From contig NZ_FUIH01000007.1 in assembly GCF_900162695.1 (NCBI RefSeq), positions 1,922,001 to 1,986,000 on the forward strand: 64,000 nucleotides of DNA, given 5' to 3'. The notes under the pieces were generated by a model. That model searched no databases. It saw only the letters and a program-made list of their open reading frames with translations, and had not been told where the DNA came from. This document shows positions 16,272 through 25,123 of this stretch, piece after piece. The translations under genes were made by a program, and so were the position numbers. How positions within the stretch are numbered: position 1 is the stretch's first letter; each line of letters begins with the position of its first letter. Source of the DNA: Virgibacillus siamensis (lineage in GTDB: Bacteria; Bacillota; Bacilli; Bacillales; Amphibacillaceae).

Positions 16272-17026
16272 TTCGTACCTGCCTCCACGAGTTTGAGAAA
16301 TGATTCTGCTTCAAGACTGGCACCGCCGACCAATGCTCCGTCAATATCAGATTGTGCCAGCAGCTCATCAACATTGGCTGGCTTAACACTTCCGCCATAT
16401 TGAATCACAACTTTTTCAGCAACAGCTTCTGATGTCACATCTTTGATTACATTCCGGATATGCGCACACACTTCATTGGCATCTTCACTTGAAGCTGTTT
16501 TACCTGTACCAATTGCCCAGATAGGTTCATAGGCAATGATTACGGAAGCGGTCTGTTCATCAGTTAAGCCTTCCAATGCTTTACGTACCTGATTTTCAAT
16601 ATGATGCTTCGTTTCATTCGCTTCCCGTTGTTCCAGGGTTTCTCCTACACAGATGATTGGAGTAAGATTATGACTGAATGCTGCATGTGCTTTTTTATTA
16701 ACAGTTTCATCGGTTTCAGCAAAATATGCGCGACGCTCCGAATGGCCGATGACAACATGTGTGACACCCAAATCACTTAACATAACCGGGCTTACTTCAC
16801 CGGTAAAAGCGCCGTTTTCTTCATAATGCATATTTTGGGCACCGATTTTAACAGGTGTACCTTTTGATTTCTCTACAAGTTCCGGCAAAAATGGAAACGG
16901 TGCACAGACAATCGCTTCCACATGATCATCAGCCGGCACCTTATTTACAACATCATCAGCAAATTGTTTTGCTTCTGCAAATACCTTGTTCATTTTCCAG
17001 TTGGCAGCAATTACATTTTTCCGCAT
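16268..17026 (-). CDS. tpiA: triosephosphate isomerase
   Basis: Interconverts dihydroxyacetone phosphate and glyceraldehyde 3-phosphate. It therefore also receives the product of GlpD and of DhaKLM encoded at 45911-49798. The 252-residue TIM barrel has AANWKMNK (substrate lysine), VIGHSERR (catalytic histidine near 95), the catalytic glutamate loop AYEPIWAIGTG and the phosphate-binding GGSVKPAN. It starts 16 bases behind pgk and overlaps pgm. Confidence 0.98.
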   Translation of the reverse strand: MRKNVIAANWKMNKVFAEAKQFADDVVNKVPADDHVEAIVCAPFPFLPELVEKSKGTPVKIGAQNMHYEENGAFTGEVSPVMLSDLGVTHVVIGHSERRAYFAETDETVNKKAHAAFSHNLTPIICVGETLEQREANETKHHIENQVRKALEGLTDEQTASVIIAYEPIWAIGTGKTASSEDANEVCAHIRNVIKDVTSEAVAEKVVIQYGGSVKPANVDELLAQSDIDGALVGGASLEAESFLKLVEAGTK

Positions 17027-17042
17027 TTCCTCACCTCATTTA

Positions 17043-18224
17043 TTATTTTTCATCCAACACTTGTACGCCTGGAAGAACTTTACCTTCCATAAATTCTAGT
17101 GATGCTCCGCCACCGGTTGAAACATGATCCATTTCGTCAGCGAACCCGAACTTTTCAACCGCTGCTGCGGAGTCCCCGCCACCTATAATCGTATATCCTT
17201 CCGTATTGGCAAGTGCTTCAGCAACCGCTCTCGTTCCACCGGCAAAAGCGTTCATTTCAAATACACCCATTGGACCGTTCCAGATGACCAGCTTCGAATC
17301 AGCTACAATCTGTTCATAGGCTTCACGGGTTTTCGGACCAATGTCCAACGCCTCCCAATCGGCTGGAATTTCATCGATTGCGGTGATTTTCGTATTGGCA
17401 TCTTCGGAAAAATCATCCGCAACTACTGCATCTTTCGGCAATACAAAATGGACGCCTTTATCTTTTGCTTTTTGCATAAATTCTTTTGCCAGATCAATTT
17501 TGTCCTCTTCCAACAATGACTTTCCGATTTCATGCCCCTGTGCCTTTACAAATGTATAAGCAAGACCACCGCCGATAATCAGATTGTCTACTTTATCAAG
17601 CAGATTATCAATGACGTTAATCTTATCTTTTACTTTTGCACCGCCAATAATGGCTGTAAACGGGCGCTCAGGGTTGTCCAGTGCTTTACCCAGAACTTCG
17701 ATTTCTTTTTCCAATAACAGACCCGCTGCTGACGGCAGCAGTTCGGCAACGCCTGTTGTCGAAGCATGTGCACGGTGTGCCGCACCGAACGCATCATTCA
17801 CATACAAATCAGCCATATCGGCAAATGCTTGCGCCAGTTCCGGGTCATTCTTTTCCTCACCAGCTTCAAAACGAACATTTTCAATCAGTAAAATATCCCC
17901 ATTACCAAGCTGGGAAAGAGCCTCTTCCACTTCGCCCCCGACTACTTCATCTGTTTTGATGACTTCTTTTCCAATCAGGTCACTGAGTCTGGCCGCAACG
18001 GGATCAAGGCGAAGTTCTTCAACCGTTTTTCCTTTTGGCCGTCCCAGATGACTCGCCAGAATGACTGCTGCACCATTTTCAGTCAGTTGACGAATTGTCG
18101 GAAGTGCCGCTTTAATGCGTGTATCATCTGTCACTTCACCATCTTTCATTGGAACGTTGAAATCAACGCGGCAAAAAACTTTTTTACCCGTAACATCCAA
18201 ATCCTGAAGTGTTTTCTTGTTCAT
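17043..18224 (-). CDS. pgk: phosphoglycerate kinase
   Basis: Makes ATP from 1,3-bisphosphoglycerate. The 393-residue monomer has the N-domain signature KVFCRVDFNVPM, the basic patch LASHLGRPKG, and the C-domain nucleotide site with AIIGGAKVKDK and IIGGGDSAAAVEKFG. It heads pgk-tpi-pgm-eno. A separate promoter (18292-18322) and the terminator behind gap show that it can be expressed apart from gap. Phased repeat array 3 lies upstream of that promoter. Confidence 0.98.
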   Translation of the reverse strand: MNKKTLQDLDVTGKKVFCRVDFNVPMKDGEVTDDTRIKAALPTIRQLTENGAAVILASHLGRPKGKTVEELRLDPVAARLSDLIGKEVIKTDEVVGGEVEEALSQLGNGDILLIENVRFEAGEEKNDPELAQAFADMADLYVNDAFGAAHRAHASTTGVAELLPSAAGLLLEKEIEVLGKALDNPERPFTAIIGGAKVKDKINVIDNLLDKVDNLIIGGGLAYTFVKAQGHEIGKSLLEEDKIDLAKEFMQKAKDKGVHFVLPKDAVVADDFSEDANTKITAIDEIPADWEALDIGPKTREAYEQIVADSKLVIWNGPMGVFEMNAFAGGTRAVAEALANTEGYTIIGGGDSAAAVEKFGFADEMDHVSTGGGASLEFMEGKVLPGVQVLDEK

Positions 18225-18291
18225 GTCAAAACCTCCCGCTACTTTACTTATGTACCAGTTTAGATTTTCCCAAATCTTCTATCCGCTAATC

Positions 18292-18322
18292 ATTATACTA
18301 GAAATCGAAACACAAATCACAA
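18292..18322 (-). promoter_or_regulatory. likely promoter of pgk-tpi-pgm-eno
   Basis: On minus a consensus -10 TATAAT (18292-18297) is preceded by TTGTGA (18317-18322) at 19 bases, or GTGATT at 17. The -10 is strong and the -35 weak. It lies about 70 bases before the pgk start and 45 bases behind array 3. Confidence 0.5.
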
Positions 18323-18366
18323 TTCACCTGATGGAGCATTTAAACCGCGCCCATTTAAAAAGGAAA

Positions 18367-18458
18367 TATCCACGTTTTCGGGACATATATCCACGAATTT
18401 AGATAGGTTATCCTTGAATGCTGAGTGTTTATCCACGAAAACAGGTGTGATATCCACG
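18367..18458. repeat. phased array 3 (TATCCACG, 5 copies, 21-base period)
   Basis: TATCCACG occurs at 18367, 18388, 18430 and 18451, with the variant TATCCTTG at 18409. Every spacing is exactly 21 bases. The 13 bases between words are not conserved. A 7-residue repeat (xxxxIST) could be read in one frame, but it has no start codon or ribosome binding site. The array lies between the gap terminator and the pgk promoter, parallel to arrays 1 and 2. Confidence 0.8.
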
Positions 18459-18504
18459 ATTAGCTTCCAGGCAATGATTTCACTCATCGGCCCTATACAA
18501 TCAG

Positions 18505-18533
18505 AAAAGGAGGAGGAAACTTCCCCCTCCTTC
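18505..18533 (-). terminator. terminator behind gap
   Basis: On minus, AAGGAGG and CCTCCTT arms enclose an imperfect GC-rich stem followed by TTTTC. It separates cggR-gap from pgk. Confidence 0.65.
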
Positions 18534-18547
18534 CTATTGACTGTTCC

Positions 18548-19555
18548 TTACAGCCCTTGATTCTGAATATATACTGCCATATCAACACAGCGTGAAGAGT
18601 AACCCATTTCGTTGTCATACCAGGAAACAACCTTAACCATGTTATCTTCCATTGTCATCGTTGAAATACTGTCAAAAATGGATGAATGGGTGTTTCCGAC
18701 AATGTCACTTGAGACAAGCGGTGCTTCCGTATATTCCAGAATACCCTTCAATTCGCCTTCTGCAGCTTCTTTGAATGCTTTGTTCACTTCTTCTTCAGTA
18801 ACATTCTGATCCAATTCCGCTACAAGGTCGATAATAGAACCGTCTGGAGTTGGAACACGGATTGCCATACCATTCAGTTTGCCGTTCAAGTCCGGCAGCA
18901 CTTTTCCAACAACCTTTGCTGCACCGGTTGTTGTCGGGATAATATTTTGTGCTGCTGCACGTGCTCTGCGATAATCTTTATGCGGCAAATCAAGAATTTG
19001 CTGGTCGTTTGTATATGAGTGTACGGTTGTCATCAAACCGCGTTTCAGACCGAATTTGTCATGCAGCACTTTTGCAAGTGGTGCAATACCATTTGTTGTA
19101 CAGGAAGCGTTGGAAAGAATATGGTGTTTTGCCGGATCGTAATCCTGTTCGTTTACACCCATTACCATTGTCAAGTCTTCTTCTTTTGCCGGTGCTGAAA
19201 TAATTACTTTTTTAGCTCCTGCATCCAGGTGTTTTTTAGCATCGTCACGTTGTGTGAAACGTCCGGTTGATTCAATTACAACTTCCACACCGAGGTCGCC
19301 CCACCCAAGGTTAGCCGGATCGCGTTCAGACAATACTTTGATTTCCTTGCCGTCCACAACAATGTTTGAGCCGTTCACAGTAACCTCTTCATCCAAAATA
19401 CCATGAACAGAGTCATACTTAAGCAAGTGTGCAAGCATGTTTGCATCGGTTAAATCGTTTACTGCAACAACCTCTACTTCATCATTTTTCAGTGCCTGAC
19501 GGAAAACATTACGTCCAATTCGTCCAAATCCGTTTATACCTAATTTTACTGCCAT
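18548..19555 (-). CDS. gap: glyceraldehyde-3-phosphate dehydrogenase, glycolytic (NAD) type
   Basis: Oxidises glyceraldehyde 3-phosphate to 1,3-bisphosphoglycerate. The 335-residue protein has the Rossmann start GINGFGRIGRNVFRQAL, the catalytic SNASCTTNGIAPL (Cys152) and the later ATTTGAAK-type segment (IIPTTTGAAKVVG). NDLTDANMLAHLLKYDSVHG after the second strand, with Asp34, is the glycolytic GapA pattern rather than that of the gluconeogenic NADP enzyme GapB. It follows cggR by 53 bases. In B. subtilis the cggR-gapA message is cut between the two genes, which may also happen here. Confidence 0.98.
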   Translation of the reverse strand: MAVKLGINGFGRIGRNVFRQALKNDEVEVVAVNDLTDANMLAHLLKYDSVHGILDEEVTVNGSNIVVDGKEIKVLSERDPANLGWGDLGVEVVIESTGRFTQRDDAKKHLDAGAKKVIISAPAKEEDLTMVMGVNEQDYDPAKHHILSNASCTTNGIAPLAKVLHDKFGLKRGLMTTVHSYTNDQQILDLPHKDYRRARAAAQNIIPTTTGAAKVVGKVLPDLNGKLNGMAIRVPTPDGSIIDLVAELDQNVTEEEVNKAFKEAAEGELKGILEYTEAPLVSSDIVGNTHSSIFDSISTMTMEDNMVKVVSWYDNEMGYSSRCVDMAVYIQNQGL

Positions 19556-19608
19556 TTATAATTCCTCCTAAAAATTATAGTTAAATTCATATATTTTAAA
19601 AGGGATAC

Positions 19609-20628
19609 TTACCCCTTCAATATCTTTTCTGCTGCCGCTTCATCGGTGATCAGCAAATCACTGTTTCCTTTTTTAAAATAGGAAGCAATTGCGTTTGCCT
19701 TCGATTCACCCCCGGCGATTGTCATAACTTGCTGAGCGTCTGTCAAATCATCCAGTTGAATGCCGATTGTCCTGACTTTATGAACAACATCACCCTGTCT
19801 GTCAAAATAATAACCAAATGCTTCACTGACAGCCTCGGATTTCTCCAATTTCCTGTAAACTTCTTTGGGAGTCTTTCTCCGTTCGGCCATTGTCAGCGCA
19901 TCACCAATTCCATGCAGTACAATGCCAGCACTTTTTATAAGTTGCAATGTATCCTGTATGGAAGGTTCATTAATCATCGTCTGATAGGATGTTTCACTTA
20001 ATGGATCCGGAACATACAACAGTCTGTATGAACCATTCGCCTGCCTTGCCATTCGTGCTGCAATGGTATTGGCCTGGTTTTCTTCTTTTTCACCAATCCC
20101 TCCTCTGGCTGGCACAAACCGGCAATCCTCCGCATGTTCAAACGGAGTCATCATCTCAGCAGCAGCGGCCATTGTCGTACCTCCCGTAACAGCAATCGTC
20201 ATGCCGGTTTTTACAACTTTTTTCAAATTTGAAATGCAGACTTTGCCCATTTCCTGTTTAACCCAATTGTGTTCATCGCTGTTTCCGGGAACGATTATAA
20301 CCTCTTTCACTTGTAATCTATCCTTGAGCTGCTTTTCTAAAACACTCAATCCCATTGCTTCTCGCATAAATTCCGACAAGTGGTCAATAACCAGTTTTCC
20401 CGCTTTCGTTATTTGCATTCCTTTTGCAGTTACATGAATCAGACCCTGCTCCTGCAAAAAATCAACTTCGCCCCGCACAAAACGTTCGGTATATTCCGTG
20501 TTGTCGGCAAGGCTGCGCCGTCCAATCGGCTGAAGCAATTCAATATGCTGCAGGATAGAATATCGACGCTGCATAATTTCCAGCAAATCAGGATATAATT
20601 TTTTCTGTACATCAATTAATTCCCACAT
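19609..20628 (-). CDS. cggR: central glycolytic genes regulator CggR
   Basis: A SorC/DeoR-family repressor that binds a tandem operator and is released by fructose 1,6-bisphosphate. The 339-residue protein has an N-terminal winged helix (HIELLQPIGRRSLADNTEYT, about 27-46, with the adjacent ERFVRGEVDFLQEQGLIHVT) and a C-terminal sugar-phosphate domain with GNSDEHNWVKQEMG, AVTGGTTMAAAAEMM and IAGGESKANAIASYFKKGN. It precedes gap, which it autoregulates with itself. The operator is visible at 20648-20683. It conserves the B. subtilis switch that turns up lower glycolysis on sugars. Confidence 0.96.
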   Translation of the reverse strand: MWELIDVQKKLYPDLLEIMQRRYSILQHIELLQPIGRRSLADNTEYTERFVRGEVDFLQEQGLIHVTAKGMQITKAGKLVIDHLSEFMREAMGLSVLEKQLKDRLQVKEVIIVPGNSDEHNWVKQEMGKVCISNLKKVVKTGMTIAVTGGTTMAAAAEMMTPFEHAEDCRFVPARGGIGEKEENQANTIAARMARQANGSYRLLYVPDPLSETSYQTMINEPSIQDTLQLIKSAGIVLHGIGDALTMAERRKTPKEVYRKLEKSEAVSEAFGYYFDRQGDVVHKVRTIGIQLDDLTDAQQVMTIAGGESKANAIASYFKKGNSDLLITDEAAAEKILKG

Positions 20629-20647
20629 CCGAAATACTCCTTATCCG

Positions 20648-20683
20648 GACATTTATTGTCCCGCCTTTGAAAATTATGTCCCG
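20648..20683 (-). promoter_or_regulatory. CggR operator
   Basis: On minus the sequence is CGGGAC-N6-TTCA-N4-CGGGAC-N6-TGTC, 36 bases. This matches the tandem B. subtilis CggR operator (CGGGAC-N6-TGTC-N4, twice) except for TTCA in the first half-site. It lies between the promoter and cggR, so bound repressor would block elongation as in B. subtilis. Confidence 0.88.
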
Positions 20684-20721
20684 CAGTTGCCAAAAAAATA
20701 TAAACAACTTCTACAGCTATT

Positions 20722-20749
20722 ATTTTACCATACGCTTTGTATTATGCAA
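20722..20749 (-). promoter_or_regulatory. promoter of cggR-gap
   Basis: TTGCAT (20744-20749), 16 bases, TAAAAT (20722-20727) on minus. The -35 abuts the stop codon of the upstream thioredoxin-fold gene. Confidence 0.6.
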
Positions 20750-20992
20750 TTAATTTGATTTTTTTAAAGCTGTTTCCAATGAATCATAAGTAATCTGCTC
20801 ACAATCAAGCATGATGTCATTTATTTGCACCACTGGAATCATCAACTGATATTTTTCCAGCCAATCATCCTTTGTATAAATATCCCTTTCCTCCATTTCA
20901 AAGGGATATTCAGGCCGCAATAAATCCAGCAATACTTTGGCATCATCACACAATGGACAGTTTTCCTTTGTATAAAATATTAATTTATGCAT
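20750..20992 (-). CDS. glutaredoxin-like thioredoxin-fold protein
   Basis: An 80-residue protein with a CPLC motif at 13-16 (FYTKENCPLCDDAKVLLDLL) and the cis-proline region MIPVVQIND near 51-59, both typical of small glutaredoxin-like proteins. It lacks a second domain. It is probably a dithiol redox protein, but partner and substrate are unknown. It lies 14 bases behind sigL and may be read with it. Confidence 0.8.
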   Translation of the reverse strand: MHKLIFYTKENCPLCDDAKVLLDLLRPEYPFEMEERDIYTKDDWLEKYQLMIPVVQINDIMLDCEQITYDSLETALKKSN

Positions 20993-21006
20993 CAGTATAC
21001 TCCTTT

Positions 21007-22278
21007 TTATTTTCGTTTTGTGGAAGACGGTATTCCCAGTTGTTCACGATACTTCATAATTGTTCTGCGCGCCACAGCTACATCAAACTGCTTCTCCAAT
21101 TTTTCTTTTATTTTTTGGTCCGATAATGGTTTTCGTTTATTTTCATGCTGGATCAGTTCATGGATCAGTTGTTTTATGACAAATGAAGATGTCTCTTTCC
21201 CATTCTGCTGCGTGATACCGGATTGCAGAAAAAACTTAAGCGGAAAAACACCATTTCTTGTCTGTATATATTTATTGGCAATTGCACGGCTTACGGTTGA
21301 TATGTGCAGATCCAAATCGGCCGCTATCTCTTTCAATGTCAGCGGCTGCATCATAAACGATCCGTGTTCAAAATATAGTCGTTGTTTCTCAACAATTTTA
21401 TGGATAACTTTTTCCAATGTATTTGACCTGTAGGCTATCGCTTTTTTCAACCAATTAACCTGGTTATATTTTTCTTTCAAAAATGCCGCAGCCTCTTTTT
21501 CGTCTGTTTTAAAATCCAAGTAGTCTTTATTGATTTCAATTACAGGCGAGTTCCATTTAAAGAAAGAAATTTTCCATGTTCCATCTTCTTCATAAATGGC
21601 GGCTTCCGGAATGATGTAATCCGGTCTGCTATCAGCCAGCAGCTGCCCAGGTTTTGGGTGACAGGATTTGATCTGCTCAACCGCTTCCATTGCTTCGCTT
21701 TCAGATATGGCAAACAGCTTGGAGATTTCCGGTATATCTTCTGCAGCAAGCAGTTCCATATGCTGATCAATCAAATTGAATGCAACACTTTCGGCATCGT
21801 CAAGTTGTAAAAGGATGCACTCCTTCAAGTTTCTAGCCCCAATCCCGGCAGGTTCCAGTGACTGAATATATGTGAGTGCCTTTTGTACATTTTCAATGGT
21901 TGTCTCACAGTTGTCCGCCCATAGGGATAACTCAATATCCAAATATCCATCCTCATCAAGCGAGTCAATCCCGAATACGACCGTCTCTTTCAAATGTTCC
22001 GGAATGGAAAGTGTATAAAGCTGGCTTTTCAACTGCTCATACATCGTCAATGTTTTGGAATTGATTTCTCCGACAGCAGCCTGACCTGTATTTGATGTCT
22101 TATAATTATATATTTCATAATCGTAATTTACTTCTTCAATTAGAGGGTTCTCCTTGGAAAGCTCACTGATATAGTCAATCATTTCCAATCCTGTATACTG
22201 AAGCAAATTAATCGACTGTAAAAGAGACTGATTCATTTTCTGTTTTAATGTCTGCTCCAAATTCAATTTCTGCTTCAT
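21007..22278 (-). CDS. sigL: RNA polymerase sigma-54 factor
   Basis: Sigma-54 recognises -24/-12 promoters and needs enhancer-binding ATPases. The 423-residue protein has the glutamine/leucine-rich region I (QTLKQKMNQSLLQSINLLQY), the core-binding middle, a helix-turn-helix (LTLKEIAADLDLHISTVSRA) and the RpoN box ARRTIMKYREQLGIPSS near the C-terminus. In B. subtilis SigL controls levanase, amino-acid and acetoin use and cold adaptation. The target set here is not visible. It is convergent with nothing and divergent from the symporter gene. Confidence 0.96.
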   Translation of the reverse strand: MKQKLNLEQTLKQKMNQSLLQSINLLQYTGLEMIDYISELSKENPLIEEVNYDYEIYNYKTSNTGQAAVGEINSKTLTMYEQLKSQLYTLSIPEHLKETVVFGIDSLDEDGYLDIELSLWADNCETTIENVQKALTYIQSLEPAGIGARNLKECILLQLDDAESVAFNLIDQHMELLAAEDIPEISKLFAISESEAMEAVEQIKSCHPKPGQLLADSRPDYIIPEAAIYEEDGTWKISFFKWNSPVIEINKDYLDFKTDEKEAAAFLKEKYNQVNWLKKAIAYRSNTLEKVIHKIVEKQRLYFEHGSFMMQPLTLKEIAADLDLHISTVSRAIANKYIQTRNGVFPLKFFLQSGITQQNGKETSSFVIKQLIHELIQHENKRKPLSDQKIKEKLEKQFDVAVARRTIMKYREQLGIPSSTKRK

Positions 22279-22633
22279 TGTATCCCTCTCCCCCTATTCT
22301 CCTATTTTGCCATATAATCCACAAAAACTCATCCTGTACACACATTATTTTCACCATGCAATGTAGAGCCGTCTTTTGTTTTGTACTGGAGCTTTAGAAA
22401 GAATGCATGTTTATCTGCCGAAATTTATATACATGTACTAAAAGTTTGGTGAGAAATTTTATTTATGCTGCGTAACGGTAATTGGTTTTGTAACTGAGAC
22501 ATTTTGATGATTCCACACCTTTTTCACCGGGCTTCCTAATATAAATTTAGAAGGAGTGGATAAGCGTGTAATTTTATTCTCCTTAATCTCTGCGATTGAA
22601 GATTTTAACAAAATCAACAGGAGGAGGCTAACC
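22279..22633. other. intergenic region between sigL and the symporter gene
   Basis: Divergent 5' regions. The sigL RBS (GGGAGAGGG) lies at its left edge and the symporter RBS (AGGAGGAGG) at its right. I could not place a convincing promoter for either gene and see no structured RNA or repeat. Confidence 0.4.
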
Positions 22634-24073
22634 GTGAACAATGTCATCATTGTTGAATTTGCGCTCTACTTCATTGTCATTATCGGAATCGGCTATTTAA
22701 CAAGCAGGACCAAAATGAGCCATTCCGTTTTTTTGCTTGGCGGCAAAAAACTGCCTGGCTGGGCACTGGCTTTTTCAGAACGGGCCACTGGGGAGTCTGC
22801 ATGGCTGCTCTTAGGATTTACCGGGTTTGTATTTACGACCGGACTGGCCGGTATTTGGGTGGCGGCCGGGATTGCGCTTGGTATTATATTTTCCTGGCTT
22901 GTCCTGGCCAAAAAGTTTATGCACGAAACTGACAAACACAAAGTTTTGACCCTTCCTGATTATTTGGCGGTCAATTTCGGAGCTAAAGCAAATATCATCC
23001 GCTGGGTGTCAAGTATTTTAATCGCAAGTTTCTTTATGTTTTACGTTGGAGCACAACTGGCAGGTGCAGGAAAATTATTTTTCACTTCATTTGAAATGGA
23101 TAAAACGCTCGGAATTGTTTTGGCTACTATTGTTGTTTTGGCAATTGCCTTTTTTGGCGGATTCATCTCGGTTGTCTGGACGGACATGATCCAAAGCATC
23201 ATGATGCTAATCACATTATGTGTTTTGCCCGTCGTTGCACTGATTTATATCGGGACCCACGACTTATCCATAACTCAATCGCTTGCGACTGCGGGTGATT
23301 CATTCAATTCATGGTTTGGCGGGACAACCGGGTTTGCACTTGGGATTCTGTTCTTTAACAATTTTTCCTGGTTTTTCGGGTATTTGGGTGGACAGCCGCA
23401 GCTTAGCGCCAGGTTTATGGCGTTAAAAAATGAAAAAGAGGCTAAACAAGGAATCTCTGTCGCTATCATTTGGACTATTATGGCTTATACAGGCGCATTC
23501 CTAATCGGGATTGCAGCAATCGCAATGTATAATCAAGGTTCATTCACAGATGTGGAAACCATTCTGCCGCACATGATTTTAGATCTAATGCCGCCTTGGA
23601 TTGCCGGCATCTTACTTTCCGGAATTCTGGCGGCAATTATTACGACAGCCAATTCCCAATTAATGGTTGTCACTAGCTCAGTCAGTGAGGATATTATCCA
23701 TAAAGCGCTTGGTATGAATTTGTCAGATAATCAGCTGTTATGGGTATCAAAAATTACGATATTGGTTTCCGGGTTGGTTGGAATGGTCATCGCCCTGACG
23801 TCTGATTCGCTGCTTTATCTGATTGTCAGTTGGGCATGGGCAGGGGTTGGCTGTACATTATCACCTGCCATTCTGATGACCTTTTTCTGGAAACGGTATT
23901 CGGGGACAGGGGTTATCGCAACGATTATTTCCGGGTTCATATTTACCGTATTGTGGATCAGCACACCACTCGATTCCATCATCACATCACGATTTTCCAC
24001 ATTTTTCATCGCAGCATTTTTCGGAATTCTATTCAGCCTGCTTTTTCCTGACAAACAACCAACAAAAGAATAA
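22634..24073 (+). CDS. sodium/solute symporter (SSS family, proline-permease-like)
   Basis: The 479-residue protein from GTG 22634 has about 13 hydrophobic segments and SSS-family landmarks: the early LLGGKKLPGWALAFSERATG stretch, GESAWLLLGFTG, FGGFISVVWTDMIQSIMM and AIITTANSQLMVVTSSVSED. These resemble PutP and OpuE sodium/proline symporters, used for proline as nutrient or osmolyte. AGGAGGAGG lies 7 bases before the GTG; an earlier frame opening at 22556 lacks an RBS. It is monocistronic with a terminator at 24089. The substrate proline is likely but not certain. Confidence 0.88.
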   Translation: MNNVIIVEFALYFIVIIGIGYLTSRTKMSHSVFLLGGKKLPGWALAFSERATGESAWLLLGFTGFVFTTGLAGIWVAAGIALGIIFSWLVLAKKFMHETDKHKVLTLPDYLAVNFGAKANIIRWVSSILIASFFMFYVGAQLAGAGKLFFTSFEMDKTLGIVLATIVVLAIAFFGGFISVVWTDMIQSIMMLITLCVLPVVALIYIGTHDLSITQSLATAGDSFNSWFGGTTGFALGILFFNNFSWFFGYLGGQPQLSARFMALKNEKEAKQGISVAIIWTIMAYTGAFLIGIAAIAMYNQGSFTDVETILPHMILDLMPPWIAGILLSGILAAIITTANSQLMVVTSSVSEDIIHKALGMNLSDNQLLWVSKITILVSGLVGMVIALTSDSLLYLIVSWAWAGVGCTLSPAILMTFFWKRYSGTGVIATIISGFIFTVLWISTPLDSIITSRFSTFFIAAFFGILFSLLFPDKQPTKE

Positions 24074-24088
24074 CCGAAATCCCCTAAC

Positions 24089-24116
24089 GGTCAGCCGCCA
24101 CCCAGGCTGACCATTT
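24089..24116 (+). terminator. terminator of the symporter gene
   Basis: GGTCAGCC (24089-24096), 8-base loop, GGCTGACC (24105-24112), then ATTTT. Confidence 0.75.
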
Positions 24117-24178
24117 TATCCCCCCCGCTGAAGATTATTCGACAAAATCCGGGTGGTGCGAGACACCTAAAATTCTCC

Positions 24179-24229
24179 TTGATAACCATTCTCAGTTGCT
24201 TTATACTTATTGAGTGAGAATGATTTTCA
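24179..24229 (+). promoter_or_regulatory. promoter of efeO-efeB-efeU with two Fur boxes
   Basis: TTGATA (24179-24184), 17 bases, TATACT (24202-24207) form a near-consensus sigma-A promoter. TGATAACCATTCTCA (24180-24194) overlaps the -35, and TGAGAATGATTTTCA (24215-24229) lies just past the start site. Each matches the 7-1-7 Fur inverted repeat (TGATAATnATTATCA) with a few changes. Fur with iron at both sites would shut off transcription. Confidence 0.85.
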
Positions 24230-24248
24230 ATATTAATTAGGGAGTGTT

Positions 24249-25121
24249 TTGATGAGAAATACATACAGGGTTTCCACCGCTATTATACTTTCTGCTTCTC
24301 TCTTATTCGGGTGTGCCCCATCAAATGAAGATACTTCTGCCGATACAGCACAGCAGAATGGCAATTCTCTTGAAAAGGCATCATCCGAAAATCCCAAATT
24401 GGCAAATGTATCTGAGAAGTACCGGAAATTTGCGATTAACCAGATTGATAAATTTGTAGAAAAAACGGTTGATTTTTCCGATGCTGTTATCAATGGAAAT
24501 ATTAAAAAAGCTAAAAAGCTTTACGCACCAGCCCGTATGTACTATGAACGATCAGAGCCAATTGCCGAGGCTTTTGCCGGTCTTGACCCGAAAATAGATG
24601 CGCGTAAAGGTGATGTGCCGCTAAAAGAATGGGAAGGATATCACCGAATTGAAAAGGGTTTGTGGGAAGAAAACACGACAAAAGGTTACGAAAAATACGC
24701 AAAACAACTGAAAAAGGACGTTAAACTGCTCCGTGCAAAAGTTGAAACAGTTGACGTAACACCTGAACTGCTTATTACCGGTGCGGTGGATTTATTGAAT
24801 GAAGTATCCACTTCCAAAGTTACCGGCGAAGAAGAACGTTATTCGCACACCGATTTGTATGATTTTGCTGCCAATGTGCAAGGAGCGGAAAAGATTTTTG
24901 AAATTTTAAAACCAGCGTTGCAGGAAAACCATCCTAAGCTGGCTGACAAGATCAAGAACCGTTTCGATGGGTTGAATGATTTATTAAACCAGTACAAAAC
25001 AGAGGACGGTAGGTATATTTCCTATACAAAACTAAAAAAAGATGAAGTAAAGGAATTGAGCCAATCCATCAATAAACTGGCAGAGCCACTTTCACAGCTT
25101 GGAGTGGTGCTGGAGGGATAA
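24249..25121 (+). CDS. efeO: iron-uptake lipoprotein EfeO (M75 domain)
   Basis: The extracytoplasmic iron-binding component of the EfeUOB system. The 290-residue protein has a lipoprotein signal peptide (lipobox LLFGC, Cys about 22) and an imelysin-like M75 domain with the metal motif in EGYHRIEKGLW. It lacks the N-terminal cupredoxin domain of enterobacterial EfeO, as do other Bacillus forms (YwbM). It is the first gene of a Fur-controlled operon and its stop overlaps the efeB start region. Confidence 0.93.
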   Translation: MMRNTYRVSTAIILSASLLFGCAPSNEDTSADTAQQNGNSLEKASSENPKLANVSEKYRKFAINQIDKFVEKTVDFSDAVINGNIKKAKKLYAPARMYYERSEPIAEAFAGLDPKIDARKGDVPLKEWEGYHRIEKGLWEENTTKGYEKYAKQLKKDVKLLRAKVETVDVTPELLITGAVDLLNEVSTSKVTGEEERYSHTDLYDFAANVQGAEKIFEILKPALQENHPKLADKIKNRFDGLNDLLNQYKTEDGRYISYTKLKKDEVKELSQSINKLAEPLSQLGVVLEG

Positions 25122-25123
25122 TG

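Noticed and set aside
18367..18458. Coding heptapeptide repeat in array 3
   Set aside because: The 21-base period allows a 7-residue repeat, but there is no start codon or RBS, and array 1 with mixed 20/21 spacing cannot code in the same way.
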